The notes below the pieces were generated by a model. The model did not search any database, was not told where the DNA came from, and saw only the letters and a list, made by a program, of their open reading frames with translations. A DNA stretch of 56,672 nt from Hyella patelloides LEGE 07179 (GTDB lineage: Bacteria; Cyanobacteriota; Cyanobacteriia; Cyanobacteriales; Xenococcaceae), in NCBI RefSeq assembly GCF_900659865.1, contig NZ_LR213780.1, positions 1 to 56,672 of the forward strand. Direction: 5' to 3'. Positions within the stretch are counted from its first letter, which is position 1. Each line of letters starts with the position of its first letter. Of the stretch, positions 27,909-37,768 are shown piece after piece. The translations under genes were made by a program, and so were the position numbers.

Positions 27909-29429
27909 GTGTCAAAACAAAATCAAAGCTCTATATCTAACAAATCTAGAGAGTATTTCAGCAATGACAATTTAAAAACAGACCTTAAAAAGCGATCGGT
28001 TCGTAGTGGTGCGGTTACTATTGCTGCCCAAGCTAGTAAATTTGTAATTCAAATGGGATCGACAGCAATTTTAGCCAGATTGCTCTTACCAGAAGATTAC
28101 GGCTTGATTGGGATGGTGACAGTAGCGATTGGTTTTGCCAAATTGTTCAAAGACTTAGGACTAGCTAACGCTACTATACAGAAAGCAGAAATTAACCACC
28201 AGCAAGTCAGTACCTTATTTTGGATTAATTTTGCTATTAGTTGTCTGGCAGCAGCGATAGTAGTGGCCTTAGCACCCGTTGCATCTTGGTTCTATCAGGA
28301 ATCTCGCTTAACTGGAATTACTATTGCCTTAGCCAGTACTTTTATTTTTGGTGGTTTGACAGTACAGCATCAAGCATTATTGCGACGACAGATGCATTTT
28401 GGCGATCTAGCAAAGATTGAAATTATATCTACTCTGTCTGGTGTTATAGCAGCAGCGATCGCTGCTTGGTACGGGTTGGGTTATTGGGCATTGGTGTTAA
28501 TGCAAATTGTGACAGCTGCGGGTAATGCATTGGGAGTGTGGTGGGCTTGCAGTTGGCGACCAGGAATGCCCGTTAAAGATTCGGGAATTAAATCAATGCT
28601 GGCTTTTGGCGGAAATGTAACAGGCTTTAATTTAGTTAATTATTTTTCCCGCAATCTTGATAATATTTTGATTGGTCGTTATTGGGGTTCACAACAACTC
28701 GGTCTTTATGCCAAAGCTTATCAATTAGTGTTGTTACCAATTCAGCAGATTAATGCTCCAGTTACTAATGTAGCTCTTCCTGCCTTATGCAGTTTACAAA
28801 ATGATCCCCACCAATACCGCAGATATTACTACAAGGCAATTTTATTAATTAGTACCCTGGGAATGCCTTTGATTGGCTTTTTATTTGCCTCAGCAGATAA
28901 AGCAATTTTGCTAGTTTTAGGGGAACAGTGGTTAGAAGTAGTTCCCATTTTTCAATTTCTGTTACCTGCTGCTTTTAACTCTACTATTGGTGTTGGTTTA
29001 GGCTGGGCATACCAATCACTAGGCTTAGTCGATCGTCAATTGCGTTGGGGGATTATTTCATCAGCTATTAACGTTATTTTATTTTTGATTGGGGTGCGTT
29101 GGGGTGTTTTGGGAGTGGCTGCGATTTATGGCTTATCTCGACCAATTTTCCTCATAGCGGGATTTGCCTATTGCTACCATCAAACCACTTTAAAATTAAC
29201 CAAGTTAATATCTACTCTCTGTCCTCCTGCTTTGGCTTCTACAGGAGCAGCAATGATACTTATAAACACTAATTTGGTCTCATATTTAAGAATTAATATA
29301 TTAGTGAGTATATTGATTGATTTAGGACTATATTCTGTTTTTTATCTTCTGATCTGGATTATGATGCCTAATGGTAGAAATATTCTCTGGGAGATGCTAC
29401 AACTGGCACAAGTTTTGAGAGCTAAGTAA
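27909..29429 (+). CDS. Wzx-like polysaccharide flippase (PST/WzxC family)
   Basis: 506 residues with about 12-14 hydrophobic helices, the size and pattern of MOP-superfamily polysaccharide exporters. AVTIAAQASKFVIQMGSTAILARLLLPEDYGLIGMVTVAIGF near the N-terminus and LDNILIGRYWGSQQLGLYAKAYQLVLLPIQQINAPV in the middle are strongly characteristic. It would flip undecaprenyl-linked repeat units to the periplasmic face. The start is GTG at 27909. It heads the plus-strand exopolysaccharide gene series. Confidence 0.93.
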   Translation: MSKQNQSSISNKSREYFSNDNLKTDLKKRSVRSGAVTIAAQASKFVIQMGSTAILARLLLPEDYGLIGMVTVAIGFAKLFKDLGLANATIQKAEINHQQVSTLFWINFAISCLAAAIVVALAPVASWFYQESRLTGITIALASTFIFGGLTVQHQALLRRQMHFGDLAKIEIISTLSGVIAAAIAAWYGLGYWALVLMQIVTAAGNALGVWWACSWRPGMPVKDSGIKSMLAFGGNVTGFNLVNYFSRNLDNILIGRYWGSQQLGLYAKAYQLVLLPIQQINAPVTNVALPALCSLQNDPHQYRRYYYKAILLISTLGMPLIGFLFASADKAILLVLGEQWLEVVPIFQFLLPAAFNSTIGVGLGWAYQSLGLVDRQLRWGIISSAINVILFLIGVRWGVLGVAAIYGLSRPIFLIAGFAYCYHQTTLKLTKLISTLCPPALASTGAAMILINTNLVSYLRINILVSILIDLGLYSVFYLLIWIMMPNGRNILWEMLQLAQVLRAK

Positions 29430-29627
29430 ATGGAGAAAGAATACTCAAAAAAATTCCGCGTCAATTTTGTTCAATTATTGTATTCCCTTAATAGGTATTG
29501 TAAAACACTGAAATCAGACGAGAAAGCATCTTAGATTAGAAAAAACTTTTTCGCGATTAAGCATCAAAGAAATTAAAAAACTCTGAATATTTTGACAAAA
29601 TACCCAAAATAATAGCTAACAATTGCC

Positions 29628-30443
29628 ATGAAAAACGTCTCGGAATGGAAACCCACTAAGATTAAAAATTACGGTGATAAATTTTGTGTCGATGAGTCAG
29701 GAATGGCTCCAGGGAGTTTATACATCACACTAGAGGCTTTTCGCGTTGTTGATTCACACAAATCTTATTTACATGGACATTTAGTAGATTTAGGATGTGG
29801 CAATGTTCCTTATTACGAATGGTATAAAGATCGAGTAGATAAAGTAACTTGTATTGATTGGCCACAAAGTAACCATGAGGCAAAATATGTTGATGTTTTT
29901 GCTAACTTAAACCAGAGTTTGCCCTTGGAAGATAGCTCTGTAGATTGTGTTTTTTCAACTTCAGTTTTAGAACATATCAGTGAACCTCTAGTATTGTTGA
30001 AAGAAATTAGCAGAATTTTAAAGCAAGATGGCTACTTAATTCTAAGCGTACCCTTTTTATACCATTTACACGAAGAGCCATTTGACTATTATCGTTATAC
30101 ACCGCATGGTCTCAAGCATCTCGCAGAAAAAGCAAGTTTAGAGGTGGTTTTATTGAAACATTTTGGTAATGGTTTTGGAGTATTTGTGGATGTTGTATCA
30201 AAAATAGTTGAAGTTTTGATTGGAATGATTTGTAGATTTCTGCCTAAATACATAGCAGTATTTGTTAAAAAAATAGGAACTAAAATTTTACGTTTATTTC
30301 AACATAGTTGTTTTTATATTTTGAAACAAAAACCAGTATTGCAAATCATAGATAAAGCTAATTTATCTTCTCGAATTGCCCTGGGTTATTTTGCAGTTTT
30401 TAAGCTCAAGAACAATACAGATGTTCAATCAACACCTAGTTGA
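29628..30443 (+). CDS. Class I SAM-dependent methyltransferase of the EPS locus
   Basis: 271 residues. SAM motif I is LVDLGCGNVPYYEWYKD; VTCIDWPQ holds the acidic ribose-binding residue; VDCVFSTSVLEHISEPLVLLKEISRILKQDGYLILSVPF is the Methyltransf_11 core. Residues about 185-250 include hydrophobic and basic helices that may associate with the membrane. It probably modifies a sugar or lipid-linked intermediate made by the surrounding genes. Spacers of about 200 and 115 bp separate it from its neighbours. Confidence 0.87.
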   Translation: MKNVSEWKPTKIKNYGDKFCVDESGMAPGSLYITLEAFRVVDSHKSYLHGHLVDLGCGNVPYYEWYKDRVDKVTCIDWPQSNHEAKYVDVFANLNQSLPLEDSSVDCVFSTSVLEHISEPLVLLKEISRILKQDGYLILSVPFLYHLHEEPFDYYRYTPHGLKHLAEKASLEVVLLKHFGNGFGVFVDVVSKIVEVLIGMICRFLPKYIAVFVKKIGTKILRLFQHSCFYILKQKPVLQIIDKANLSSRIALGYFAVFKLKNNTDVQSTPS

Positions 30444-30593
30444 CAGGAAAGTAGCTTCTACTCTCTTTGCTCGAAGAAAATAGGTAAAGCCTCTAGTCAG
30501 AAAAACTCGAAAAAAAGATTGGTTCAGTTCGCTAATTGACCCAATCACTACCTATAATTGTCACAGTTTAAGAATCTAATTATTTTATTGTCC

Positions 30594-31670
30594 ATGAAAA
30601 CTACTTTAGCAAAAATATACAGACGAGTAAAAAAAATTGTCTACAAAACTGTTACTGCTCCCAAATGGATTATTGATAATTTGACCTTTGCCTATAGCCA
30701 CAAAAAACTTAAAAACCAGAAAAAAATCATTTACACTCTCACTCCTCCACCCTACTTAAAAAATATTGGAGATCATGCTCAAGTAATTGCGATTCGTGCT
30801 TGGTTAAATAAACATTTCAGCAAATTTCCTGTGATCGAAATGGATAAAAATCGAGGTCATTATCTTTTGCCTGCTCTACAGTGGTTAGTGCAACCTGACG
30901 ATATCTTTTTCCTTCATAGTGGAGGTAATTTAGGAGATCGCGGTAAGTGGTCGGAAGGAATGCGACGAGAAATGATTAGCACTTTTCCTAATAATCAGAT
31001 AATTAGCTTGCCACAAACTATTTTCTTTAGCGATACTCCTAGTGGTCAAGCCGAGAAAGAAATCTCCCGTAGTATCTATGCTAGCCATCCTAACTTAACC
31101 TTAATTGGTCGCGATCCTCGCAGTGGCGAGTTGGCAGCAGAATTGTTTCCCCAAGCTCAAACTTTCTGTATGCCTGATTTTGTTCTTTCTTTACCGTTAC
31201 GATCTTCAAAGCAACGTAATGACCCGCCCCAAATCTTACTCTGTTTGCGTTTAGATATTGAATCGGCATTGACACCAAAGCAGCGTCAGGAAATTGGTGA
31301 CAGTTTACCCTATGAATGCACTTATTATGATACAACCCTTGAAAAAGAGATCGCTATTGAGCGACGAGAAGCAACTTTGGATGACACCCTCAAGCATTTT
31401 CTCGCTGCCGATATAGTGGTCACAGATCGCTATCATGGCTTAATCTTTACCGTATTATGTCAAAAGCCCTGTGTCGTGTTGCAGACTGTAGATCACAAAT
31501 TGACTTCCGCTATTCATTGGTTTAAAGATATCCCTTCAGTGATGTTTGCCCAAAACTTAGATGAGATTCCCTCACTGGTAGAAAATTGCTTAAAGATCGA
31601 AAGTCAAAAAACTATCGACTGGAGTGGGACTTATTTTGATAAGATACCTCAACTTGTAGGTTTACAATAA
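30594..31670 (+). CDS. Polysaccharide pyruvyl transferase family protein
   Basis: About 358 residues from ATG 30594 (MKTTLAKIYRRVKK); an upstream TTG at 30558 is less likely. Key family segments: NIGDHAQVIAIRAWL near the N-terminus, DIFFLHSGGNLGDRGKW, ISLPQTIFFSD, TLIGRDPRSGELAAELFP, and ADIVVTDRYHGLIFTVLCQKPCVVL with the RYHG signature. Enzymes of this family add ketal-linked pyruvate from PEP to sugars, giving acidic exopolysaccharide; CsaB-type relatives pyruvylate cell-wall polymers. The nitroreductase gene follows closely, a pairing seen in other polysaccharide clusters. Confidence 0.92.
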   Translation: MKTTLAKIYRRVKKIVYKTVTAPKWIIDNLTFAYSHKKLKNQKKIIYTLTPPPYLKNIGDHAQVIAIRAWLNKHFSKFPVIEMDKNRGHYLLPALQWLVQPDDIFFLHSGGNLGDRGKWSEGMRREMISTFPNNQIISLPQTIFFSDTPSGQAEKEISRSIYASHPNLTLIGRDPRSGELAAELFPQAQTFCMPDFVLSLPLRSSKQRNDPPQILLCLRLDIESALTPKQRQEIGDSLPYECTYYDTTLEKEIAIERREATLDDTLKHFLAADIVVTDRYHGLIFTVLCQKPCVVLQTVDHKLTSAIHWFKDIPSVMFAQNLDEIPSLVENCLKIESQKTIDWSGTYFDKIPQLVGLQ

Positions 31671-31739
31671 AAACATTCAAATTTGCCAAAAGAAAAAATT
31701 TTGTACTTATTTGTCTTTTTATTTTATCAACGCTCTTTG

Positions 31740-32699
31740 ATGATGAATATTAAAAATAGACTCAAAAAAATTCCCTTCTTAGTTCCTTTTTACCGAAAAA
31801 TTATCCACAAATATGTCAAACGCAAAAGTCATCTTACAGGTAAAGTAACGTATGATGAACTCGCAAAATTGAGTGACGATGAATTACTTAGTTTGATGCG
31901 CCATGAGTCTCATCGTATTGAAAAAACAATTTACAATAATATACTTCAATCAAAATATAGTATTTATCGTAGCAAGTGGCATAAGCTGGGCTTAATTTAT
32001 CAAGTTCTAGAAAGTCGAAACTATCCTAGCAATGAATCAACTTTTCTTTGGTCAAAGAAAATTTATCATGCCTTTGATAATTTGGAGCAGGATTTTGTCC
32101 AAAAAAATAGTATTTTACCTCCCCAATTTAATTCAGATTTAGCTCCAGAATTTATTGATTTTTTGAGGGCTAGACGTAGTGTTCGTGTTTGGTCAGCAGA
32201 ACAACCAAGTAAATCCGAATTTAGGCAAATTGCTCATCAGATGATTGATGCAGCGAAATGGGCTCCAACTTCAGGTAATCGTCAACCTTGGCGATTTTTA
32301 ATTTTAGTTGAACCAGAACAAAAAGAACTCCTTAGAGAAATCAAAGAAAATCACTGCATCAGCGCGCCATTATTAATATTTGTTGGTATGGATACTCGTT
32401 TTTATGGAGCATTGGGAAAATCAGAACGTTCTATATATATAGATGCAGGTGCTGCTATCATGCAAATGGTTTTAGTAGCTCATAAATGTGGTTTAGGAGT
32501 CTGTTGGAATCATTTTGCCGATGATTTGATCGGCTCTAGAGAAGCAAATAAAACAATATATTCTAACTTTACTCACAAACTAAATATTCCTAAATATATT
32601 GCTCCTATAGCCATCATTGCTACTGGAATACCAAAATTTATTCCCCCTGAACCTGCTCGGATGGAAATTGAAAATCTCTTGATAGATAATTGTACTTAG
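31740..32699 (+). CDS. Nitroreductase-family flavoprotein of the EPS locus
   Basis: About 319 residues from ATG 31740 (MMNIKNRLKKIPF). The C-terminal about 190 residues are the FMN-binding nitroreductase fold: FIDFLRARRSVRVWSAEQPSK, AAKWAPTSGNRQPWRFLILVEP, and AGAAIMQMVLVAHKCGLGVCWNHFADD. The N-terminal about 125 residues are basic and helical and unlike simple nitroreductases. Members in polysaccharide clusters are unstudied or poorly studied; a redox modification of a sugar or its pyruvyl group is conceivable but unproven. It follows the pyruvyl transferase by about 70 bp on the same strand. Confidence 0.85.
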   Translation: MMNIKNRLKKIPFLVPFYRKIIHKYVKRKSHLTGKVTYDELAKLSDDELLSLMRHESHRIEKTIYNNILQSKYSIYRSKWHKLGLIYQVLESRNYPSNESTFLWSKKIYHAFDNLEQDFVQKNSILPPQFNSDLAPEFIDFLRARRSVRVWSAEQPSKSEFRQIAHQMIDAAKWAPTSGNRQPWRFLILVEPEQKELLREIKENHCISAPLLIFVGMDTRFYGALGKSERSIYIDAGAAIMQMVLVAHKCGLGVCWNHFADDLIGSREANKTIYSNFTHKLNIPKYIAPIAIIATGIPKFIPPEPARMEIENLLIDNCT

Positions 32700-32801
32700 A
32701 GAATAAAAATTTTGGGTGTAGAAATGATTAGTACTCAAACTACCATCTCGTTCCATTAGGGTAGGTGGTAGTAGTTCATTTCCATCAAAAAAATAAGAGA
32801 T

Positions 32802-34061
32802 ATGCGAATTGCTTTTATTGTTGAGACTTTTCCCGCCTTATCAGAGACTTTTATTTTAAATCAAATTACTGGTTTAATCGATCGCGGTCATCAAGTTGAT
32901 ATCTATGCAGTAAAACCCAGAGAAGCAGCTAAAGTTCACGCCGATGTAATTAAATACAATTTACTACAACATACTTTTTATCGAGATTTTCCTCGCAACT
33001 ACTTGCTGAGATTTCTAGTTGCCATCAAGCTCATTTTACAAAACATCTATAAAAATCCTTTAAGGCTTCTGAAAGCTTTGAGAACTTTAAATTTTTTCAA
33101 GCTCGGAAAAAAAGCCTTTTCTCTGAGACTTTTTCATGCTGCTGCTAGTTTTGTTGGTGGAGATGACTATGACATAATTCAATGTCACTTAGGTCATACA
33201 GGTAATTTAGCTGTGTTTCTCAAACAAATCGCTCTTCTGAAAGGGAAAATAGTTACGACCTTTCATGGAGTTGATATCTCCCAAATGCTGATCGATAATG
33301 ATAGTGATTTTTATGCTGAGTTATTTGAAAAAGGAGATTTGCAGCTACCTATTAGCAACACTTGGAAGCAAAAGTTAATCGATTTGGGGTGCGATGAAAG
33401 TAAAATTACCATACACAAAATGGGAATTGATTTGGATAAATTTGAATTTCGTCCTCGTTTACCCAAAACCAAGCAAAAAACTCGGATTTTAACTGTAGCT
33501 AGACTTAAAGAAAAGAAAGGCATTGAGTATGGGATTAGAGCAGTGGCTATAATTGCCAAAGAATATCCTCAACTTGAGTATCAGATAGTCGGAGATGGAG
33601 AGCTTAGAAGTCAACTCGAACAATTGATTGAAGACCTTAATGTGAGTAATTGGGTCACAATTTTGGGGAGCAAAACCCAAGAAGAAGTCGTACAACTAAT
33701 GCAAAATAGTGACATTATGCTGGCTCCTAGTGTCACTAGTCAACAGGGTGACTGTGAAGGAATTCCTGTAGTTCTGATGGAAGCTTCTGCTGTTGGTTTA
33801 CCCATAGTTAGTACCCTACATAGTGGTATACCAGAATTAGTCAAAGATGGAAAATCGGGATTTCTCGTTCCCGAAAAAGACATAGACCAATTAGCGGAAA
33901 AAATCAAAAAATTGCTTTTCAATCCCGATCTTGGGGTAATAATGGGCAATCATGGGCGAGAAATTGTCGTTAAAGAACACGACATTAATCAATTAAACGA
34001 TCGATTAAACACAATATTTCATCAATTACTAGCTTCAGATAGTACCAGTGGTGAAAAGTAA
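32802..34061 (+). CDS. Glycosyltransferase family 4 (colanic-acid WcaL-like)
   Basis: 419 residues of the GT-B fold. The acceptor half opens with RIAFIVETFPALSETFILNQITGLIDRGH and contains ITTFHGVDIS-like VTTFHGVDISQML. The donor half shows ILTVARLKEKKGIEYGIRAV and the nucleotide-sugar motif EGIPVVLMEASAVGLPIVSTLHSGIPELV, with the two spaced Glu residues of retaining GT4 enzymes. It transfers one sugar to the growing repeat unit at the cytoplasmic membrane. A hairpin (ACTACCA...TGGTAGT at about 32740-32775) precedes the gene. Confidence 0.92.
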   Translation: MRIAFIVETFPALSETFILNQITGLIDRGHQVDIYAVKPREAAKVHADVIKYNLLQHTFYRDFPRNYLLRFLVAIKLILQNIYKNPLRLLKALRTLNFFKLGKKAFSLRLFHAAASFVGGDDYDIIQCHLGHTGNLAVFLKQIALLKGKIVTTFHGVDISQMLIDNDSDFYAELFEKGDLQLPISNTWKQKLIDLGCDESKITIHKMGIDLDKFEFRPRLPKTKQKTRILTVARLKEKKGIEYGIRAVAIIAKEYPQLEYQIVGDGELRSQLEQLIEDLNVSNWVTILGSKTQEEVVQLMQNSDIMLAPSVTSQQGDCEGIPVVLMEASAVGLPIVSTLHSGIPELVKDGKSGFLVPEKDIDQLAEKIKKLLFNPDLGVIMGNHGREIVVKEHDINQLNDRLNTIFHQLLASDSTSGEK

Positions 34062-34214
34062 GGGCAAAGAATATGGAATAGAGAATAGATTGTTATTACA
34101 TTTCCAGGAGTTAGATATTTAACTTAAAATTTAAAATATAATCCGTCGAGTTGGACTAATATGAACGAAAAATAAATTAGCTATATGTAGCTTTTTCCGT
34201 AAAACTAGATAAAT

Positions 34215-35183
34215 ATGAAAGTAACTGTTATTGTTCCTACTTTTAAAAGATTAGATTATCTTCAACAGGCACTTAATAGTGTTTCTCAGCAAACTTATCA
34301 GCATTTTAATTGTTTGGTGGTTAATGATTATCCTCCAGATGCTTCGGCAATCCAATCAATACTCTCAAAAATGCAAGATAGCCGATTTGTGCTGATAAAT
34401 CAGAGACATTCTCAGGGAGGAAATGCAGCTAGAAATACTGGAATTAAACAAGCAGACGGAGATATAATTGCTTTTCTCGATGATGATGATTTGTGGCTTC
34501 CTAATAAGCTATTACAACATATTCAAAAACATCAATCAAATCCCAATGCTGGTTTGATTTATTCAGGTTTTATTAAACGCTGGGATCGTAATGAATTACC
34601 TCCTCAAGTAGTCTCAGCTAAATTTCCCCAGCAAGATATCGTTACCGCTATGAATCTAGGTCGATTTTGCCCGATTACTACTAGCAGTGTCACTGTTGTT
34701 AATAGCTGTTTTACAAAATGTGGTCTTTTTGATGAAAATTTAGTTAGTTTTCAAGATTGGGATATGTGGTATAGAATTGCTCTAGAAAATGATTTTGATT
34801 GTATCCCAGAACCTCTAATTGTTTTTAGACAACACTTTAGTACTCGCACCTCTCAAACGATAGATCGCAGACTCAAAGGTTTAGAACAAGTAATCAATAA
34901 ATGGCATGATTCTCTTACTGATACTCTAGAATTTAAGAGAATTTTTCTCAACGATCTCTATTTTAATTTAATTCGTAATTTGATTTTAACCAAACAAAGA
35001 GCAGCCACAATATCTCACTGGACAACTTTATTAATGTTGAGTAAAACGAAAAAAGAAATCGTAGAAACGTTCAAGCTTTTGTTCATGTTTTTACTGACAC
35101 CCAATCGATATATTATGATACGTAACTTAATCCAAAAACGGTCAACAGATAATAGCCAAAATGCGATCGCTGAGATAAAATAA
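34215..35183 (+). CDS. Glycosyltransferase family 2
   Basis: 322 residues. GT-A fold: VTVIVPTFKRLDYLQQALNSVSQQTYQHF at the N-terminus, GGNAARNTGIKQADGDIIAFLDDDDLWLPNKL with the metal-binding DDD cluster, and FDENLVSFQDWDMWYRIAL containing the ED-like catalytic base region. The inverting enzyme would add a sugar during repeat-unit assembly. The C-terminal about 80 residues are hydrophobic or basic and may bind the membrane. Confidence 0.9.
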   Translation: MKVTVIVPTFKRLDYLQQALNSVSQQTYQHFNCLVVNDYPPDASAIQSILSKMQDSRFVLINQRHSQGGNAARNTGIKQADGDIIAFLDDDDLWLPNKLLQHIQKHQSNPNAGLIYSGFIKRWDRNELPPQVVSAKFPQQDIVTAMNLGRFCPITTSSVTVVNSCFTKCGLFDENLVSFQDWDMWYRIALENDFDCIPEPLIVFRQHFSTRTSQTIDRRLKGLEQVINKWHDSLTDTLEFKRIFLNDLYFNLIRNLILTKQRAATISHWTTLLMLSKTKKEIVETFKLLFMFLLTPNRYIMIRNLIQKRSTDNSQNAIAEIK

Positions 35184-35226
35184 ACAGCGTCAATTTGATA
35201 CCATTAAGCTGAAATTTCAATATAGT

Positions 35227-36621
35227 ATGGATGATTCTACTCAATATTTATCATTTTTAAATAGTCTGGGATTTCCAGTTCAACAACAAAAAATTATTGA
35301 GATAAAATCTCACTCTATCTCTAATTTAACTGGTTGGCAGGATTTAAAAACTTTGGTTTGTTTGGCAGAAACTGGTGAGATTTATGACATCGATTTTCGT
35401 TATGCTTGGGGTTCAGAAATTTGGCAACAAAATTTAGTAGATCATGGCTGGTGTGAATCAACTTTACTAGCTAAAAAGCCAGAAAATGAATCCAAGCGAC
35501 ATAAATTAATTATTTATCTCTGCGAACCGACAACAAAACTAAATCAAAAACAAAAAATAGCAACTGTTCCTCAACGTTTTGTCATAGGTAGCTATTGGGA
35601 GACAGTTAATCATTTATATCAACTATTACCGATAGATTGTCCTTTTGAACTTCAAGATATTCAAAAAGCTAAAGATTCTACAAGCAAAAAGCGTAGTAAT
35701 TTTCTCACAAAACAAAAGCCAGTTGCTACTACGAAAACAAAAGATATTCTTCCAACAACATTTTCACTCCCACCTGATTCACGACGTATTGGGGAAGGAG
35801 GATTACGGACTCAGGGTTTATATCGAAATTCTCTGAATCAACTACCATTAGTATCGGTAATTACTATAGTATTTAATGGCGAAAAATATCTCGAACAAAC
35901 TATTCAATCGATCGTCAATAGTTCTTACCCTAATTTAGAATACATAGTAATCGATGGTGGTTCGACCGATAATTCTTTAGCAATTATCAAAAAGTATGAA
36001 GACGATCTTGATTATTGGGTGAGCGAACCAGATCGGGGAATCTATGATGCGATGAACAAAGGTACAATTGCTGCATCAGGAGACTATACTTTACATATTA
36101 ATGCCGACGATCTTCTATTTGATTCTCAATGCTTAGCAACAGTAATTAACGAAATTCAAAAGACAAATCAGGAACAATTATCTAATCTATTTAGCAGTGT
36201 TTTATTCTATCGAATAGATAAAGAAACTTTGTCTAAAAGAGCAGCAACAACACCTCAATCAGATCCCATGCTTAATATAGTCAAAGTTCCAGGTTCTCAT
36301 CAAGGTTTTTTAGGGATTAGAAATAGCAAATCCATCTTTAAGAGCGATTTATATCTGATTGTTGCTGAAAGAATTGTGATGTCAGAGAAAATAAAGCAGG
36401 AGCGTTCAGCAATTTCTACAACTACTTTAGCAATTTTTCGTAGTGGTGGTGTTTCTTATGGAATTAATTTTGCCATGTTAAATGAGATGCAGCGAGCTAC
36501 TGCTACTAGTCGCAATCCTCAAGTATTTTTTGCTCTATTAACTGAATATTTACGCTTATCTTTACTCTGGTTTGGTAAAATTACAGGATTAATTAAGCTC
36601 AAACAAAAAATTAGTCAATGA
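35227..36621 (+). CDS. Glycosyltransferase family 2 with an unrecognised N-terminal domain
   Basis: 464 residues. Residues about 1-145 form a separate domain, with DLKTLVCLAETGEIYDIDFRYAWG and HKLIIYLCEP, that I do not recognise. A Lys/Ser/Pro-rich linker follows. The GT2 domain begins at about 209: LVSVITIVFNGEKYLEQTIQSIVNSSY, YIVIDGGSTDNSLAII, EPDRGIYDAMNKGTIAASGDYTLHINADD. This is the WcaA/WcaE-like branch, where the last Asp pair binds the metal. The gene overlaps the next by ATGA, so the two are translationally coupled. Confidence 0.88.
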   Translation: MDDSTQYLSFLNSLGFPVQQQKIIEIKSHSISNLTGWQDLKTLVCLAETGEIYDIDFRYAWGSEIWQQNLVDHGWCESTLLAKKPENESKRHKLIIYLCEPTTKLNQKQKIATVPQRFVIGSYWETVNHLYQLLPIDCPFELQDIQKAKDSTSKKRSNFLTKQKPVATTKTKDILPTTFSLPPDSRRIGEGGLRTQGLYRNSLNQLPLVSVITIVFNGEKYLEQTIQSIVNSSYPNLEYIVIDGGSTDNSLAIIKKYEDDLDYWVSEPDRGIYDAMNKGTIAASGDYTLHINADDLLFDSQCLATVINEIQKTNQEQLSNLFSSVLFYRIDKETLSKRAATTPQSDPMLNIVKVPGSHQGFLGIRNSKSIFKSDLYLIVAERIVMSEKIKQERSAISTTTLAIFRSGGVSYGINFAMLNEMQRATATSRNPQVFFALLTEYLRLSLLWFGKITGLIKLKQKISQ

Positions 36622-37733
36622 ATTGCCAACACATTGCTTTTTTTCTTTCTGAACTTCATGGTGGTGGAGCGCAAAGAGTAATCGTTAATTTAGCTAACGA
36701 ATTTGCTAAAAAAGGATTAGCTGTAGATTTAGTTTTAGCAAAAGCTGAAGGTCCTTATCTGAATATAGTTGTCGATCGAGTTCGTATTGTAGACCTTAAA
36801 GTGTCAAAGTTAGTCCACAGCTTTTTTCCTTTAGTTGACTATCTTAATGAGTATCAACCAAAATTGTTAATTTCCAGTTTAAGCGGAGCTAATTTAATCG
36901 CCATTGGTGCTAAGTATATTGCCAAAACTAAGGTTAAAACTATGGTTATGATACAAAATGATGTATCTCAGCAGGCAAAAAATTACACTTATAACAGACG
37001 TAAACTACTTCCTTATTTGAGACGATATTTATATCCTCAAGCAGATTTAATTGTGGCAGCTTCTCAAGGTGTAGCCAAAAGTATCGCAGTAGCAACTAAG
37101 ATATCACCTAAACGAGTTGAAGTTATTTACAATCCTGTGGTGACTCCTGAAATAACCAAAATGGCTCAAGCTTCTGTAGCAATTCCTGAGTTAGATAACT
37201 TAGAAGTACCAATAGTTTTGGGGGTAGGGCGATTACATCAGCAAAAAGATTTTACTAACCTGATTAAAGCTTTTGCAATTGTCAGAAAGCAGCAGCCAGC
37301 TTACTTGGTAATTCTCGGAGAAGGTAAAGAGCGTCAGATGTTAGAAGATTTAGTTAAAGATTTAGGCTTAGAAGCAGATGTTTTGTTACCTGGATTTGTA
37401 GATAATCCCTATGCTTATATGGCAAAAGCGAGTGTATTTGTCTTATCTTCAGCTTGGGAAGGATTTGGTAACGTGCTAGTGGAAGCTATGGCTTGTGGTA
37501 CTACTGTTGTTTCTACTGATTGCCCAAGTGGCCCTGGGGAAATTTTAGCAGAAGAGCAATATGGTAAGTTAGTTCCTGTCAGAGATTCTCCAGCACTAGC
37601 AAAAGCCATTTTGGAGAGTTTAGCTCAACCTTCAAATCCCGCTAGATTGCGATCTAGAGCAGATGAATTCTCTGTCGAGCAGATTAGCAATCAGTATCTA
37701 GACTTCATTAATAATTCCCCTCTTTTTGCTTGA
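36618..37733 (+). CDS. Glycosyltransferase family 4
   Basis: 371 residues, GT-B fold. HIAFFLSELHGGGAQRVIVNLANEFAKKG is a textbook N-terminal acceptor-side motif of WcaL/PimA-like GT4 enzymes. VLGVGRLHQQKDFTNLIKAFAIV opens the donor domain and SSAWEGFGNVLVEAMACGTTVVSTDCPSGP carries the donor-binding Glu pair. Its start overlaps the preceding stop (ATGA) and its stop overlaps a possible TTG start of the Wzy-like gene. Confidence 0.93.
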   Translation: MNCQHIAFFLSELHGGGAQRVIVNLANEFAKKGLAVDLVLAKAEGPYLNIVVDRVRIVDLKVSKLVHSFFPLVDYLNEYQPKLLISSLSGANLIAIGAKYIAKTKVKTMVMIQNDVSQQAKNYTYNRRKLLPYLRRYLYPQADLIVAASQGVAKSIAVATKISPKRVEVIYNPVVTPEITKMAQASVAIPELDNLEVPIVLGVGRLHQQKDFTNLIKAFAIVRKQQPAYLVILGEGKERQMLEDLVKDLGLEADVLLPGFVDNPYAYMAKASVFVLSSAWEGFGNVLVEAMACGTTVVSTDCPSGPGEILAEEQYGKLVPVRDSPALAKAILESLAQPSNPARLRSRADEFSVEQISNQYLDFINNSPLFA

Positions 37734-37768
37734 GAGCCAAATTCTTTAAAATATTATTAAACTTATTT

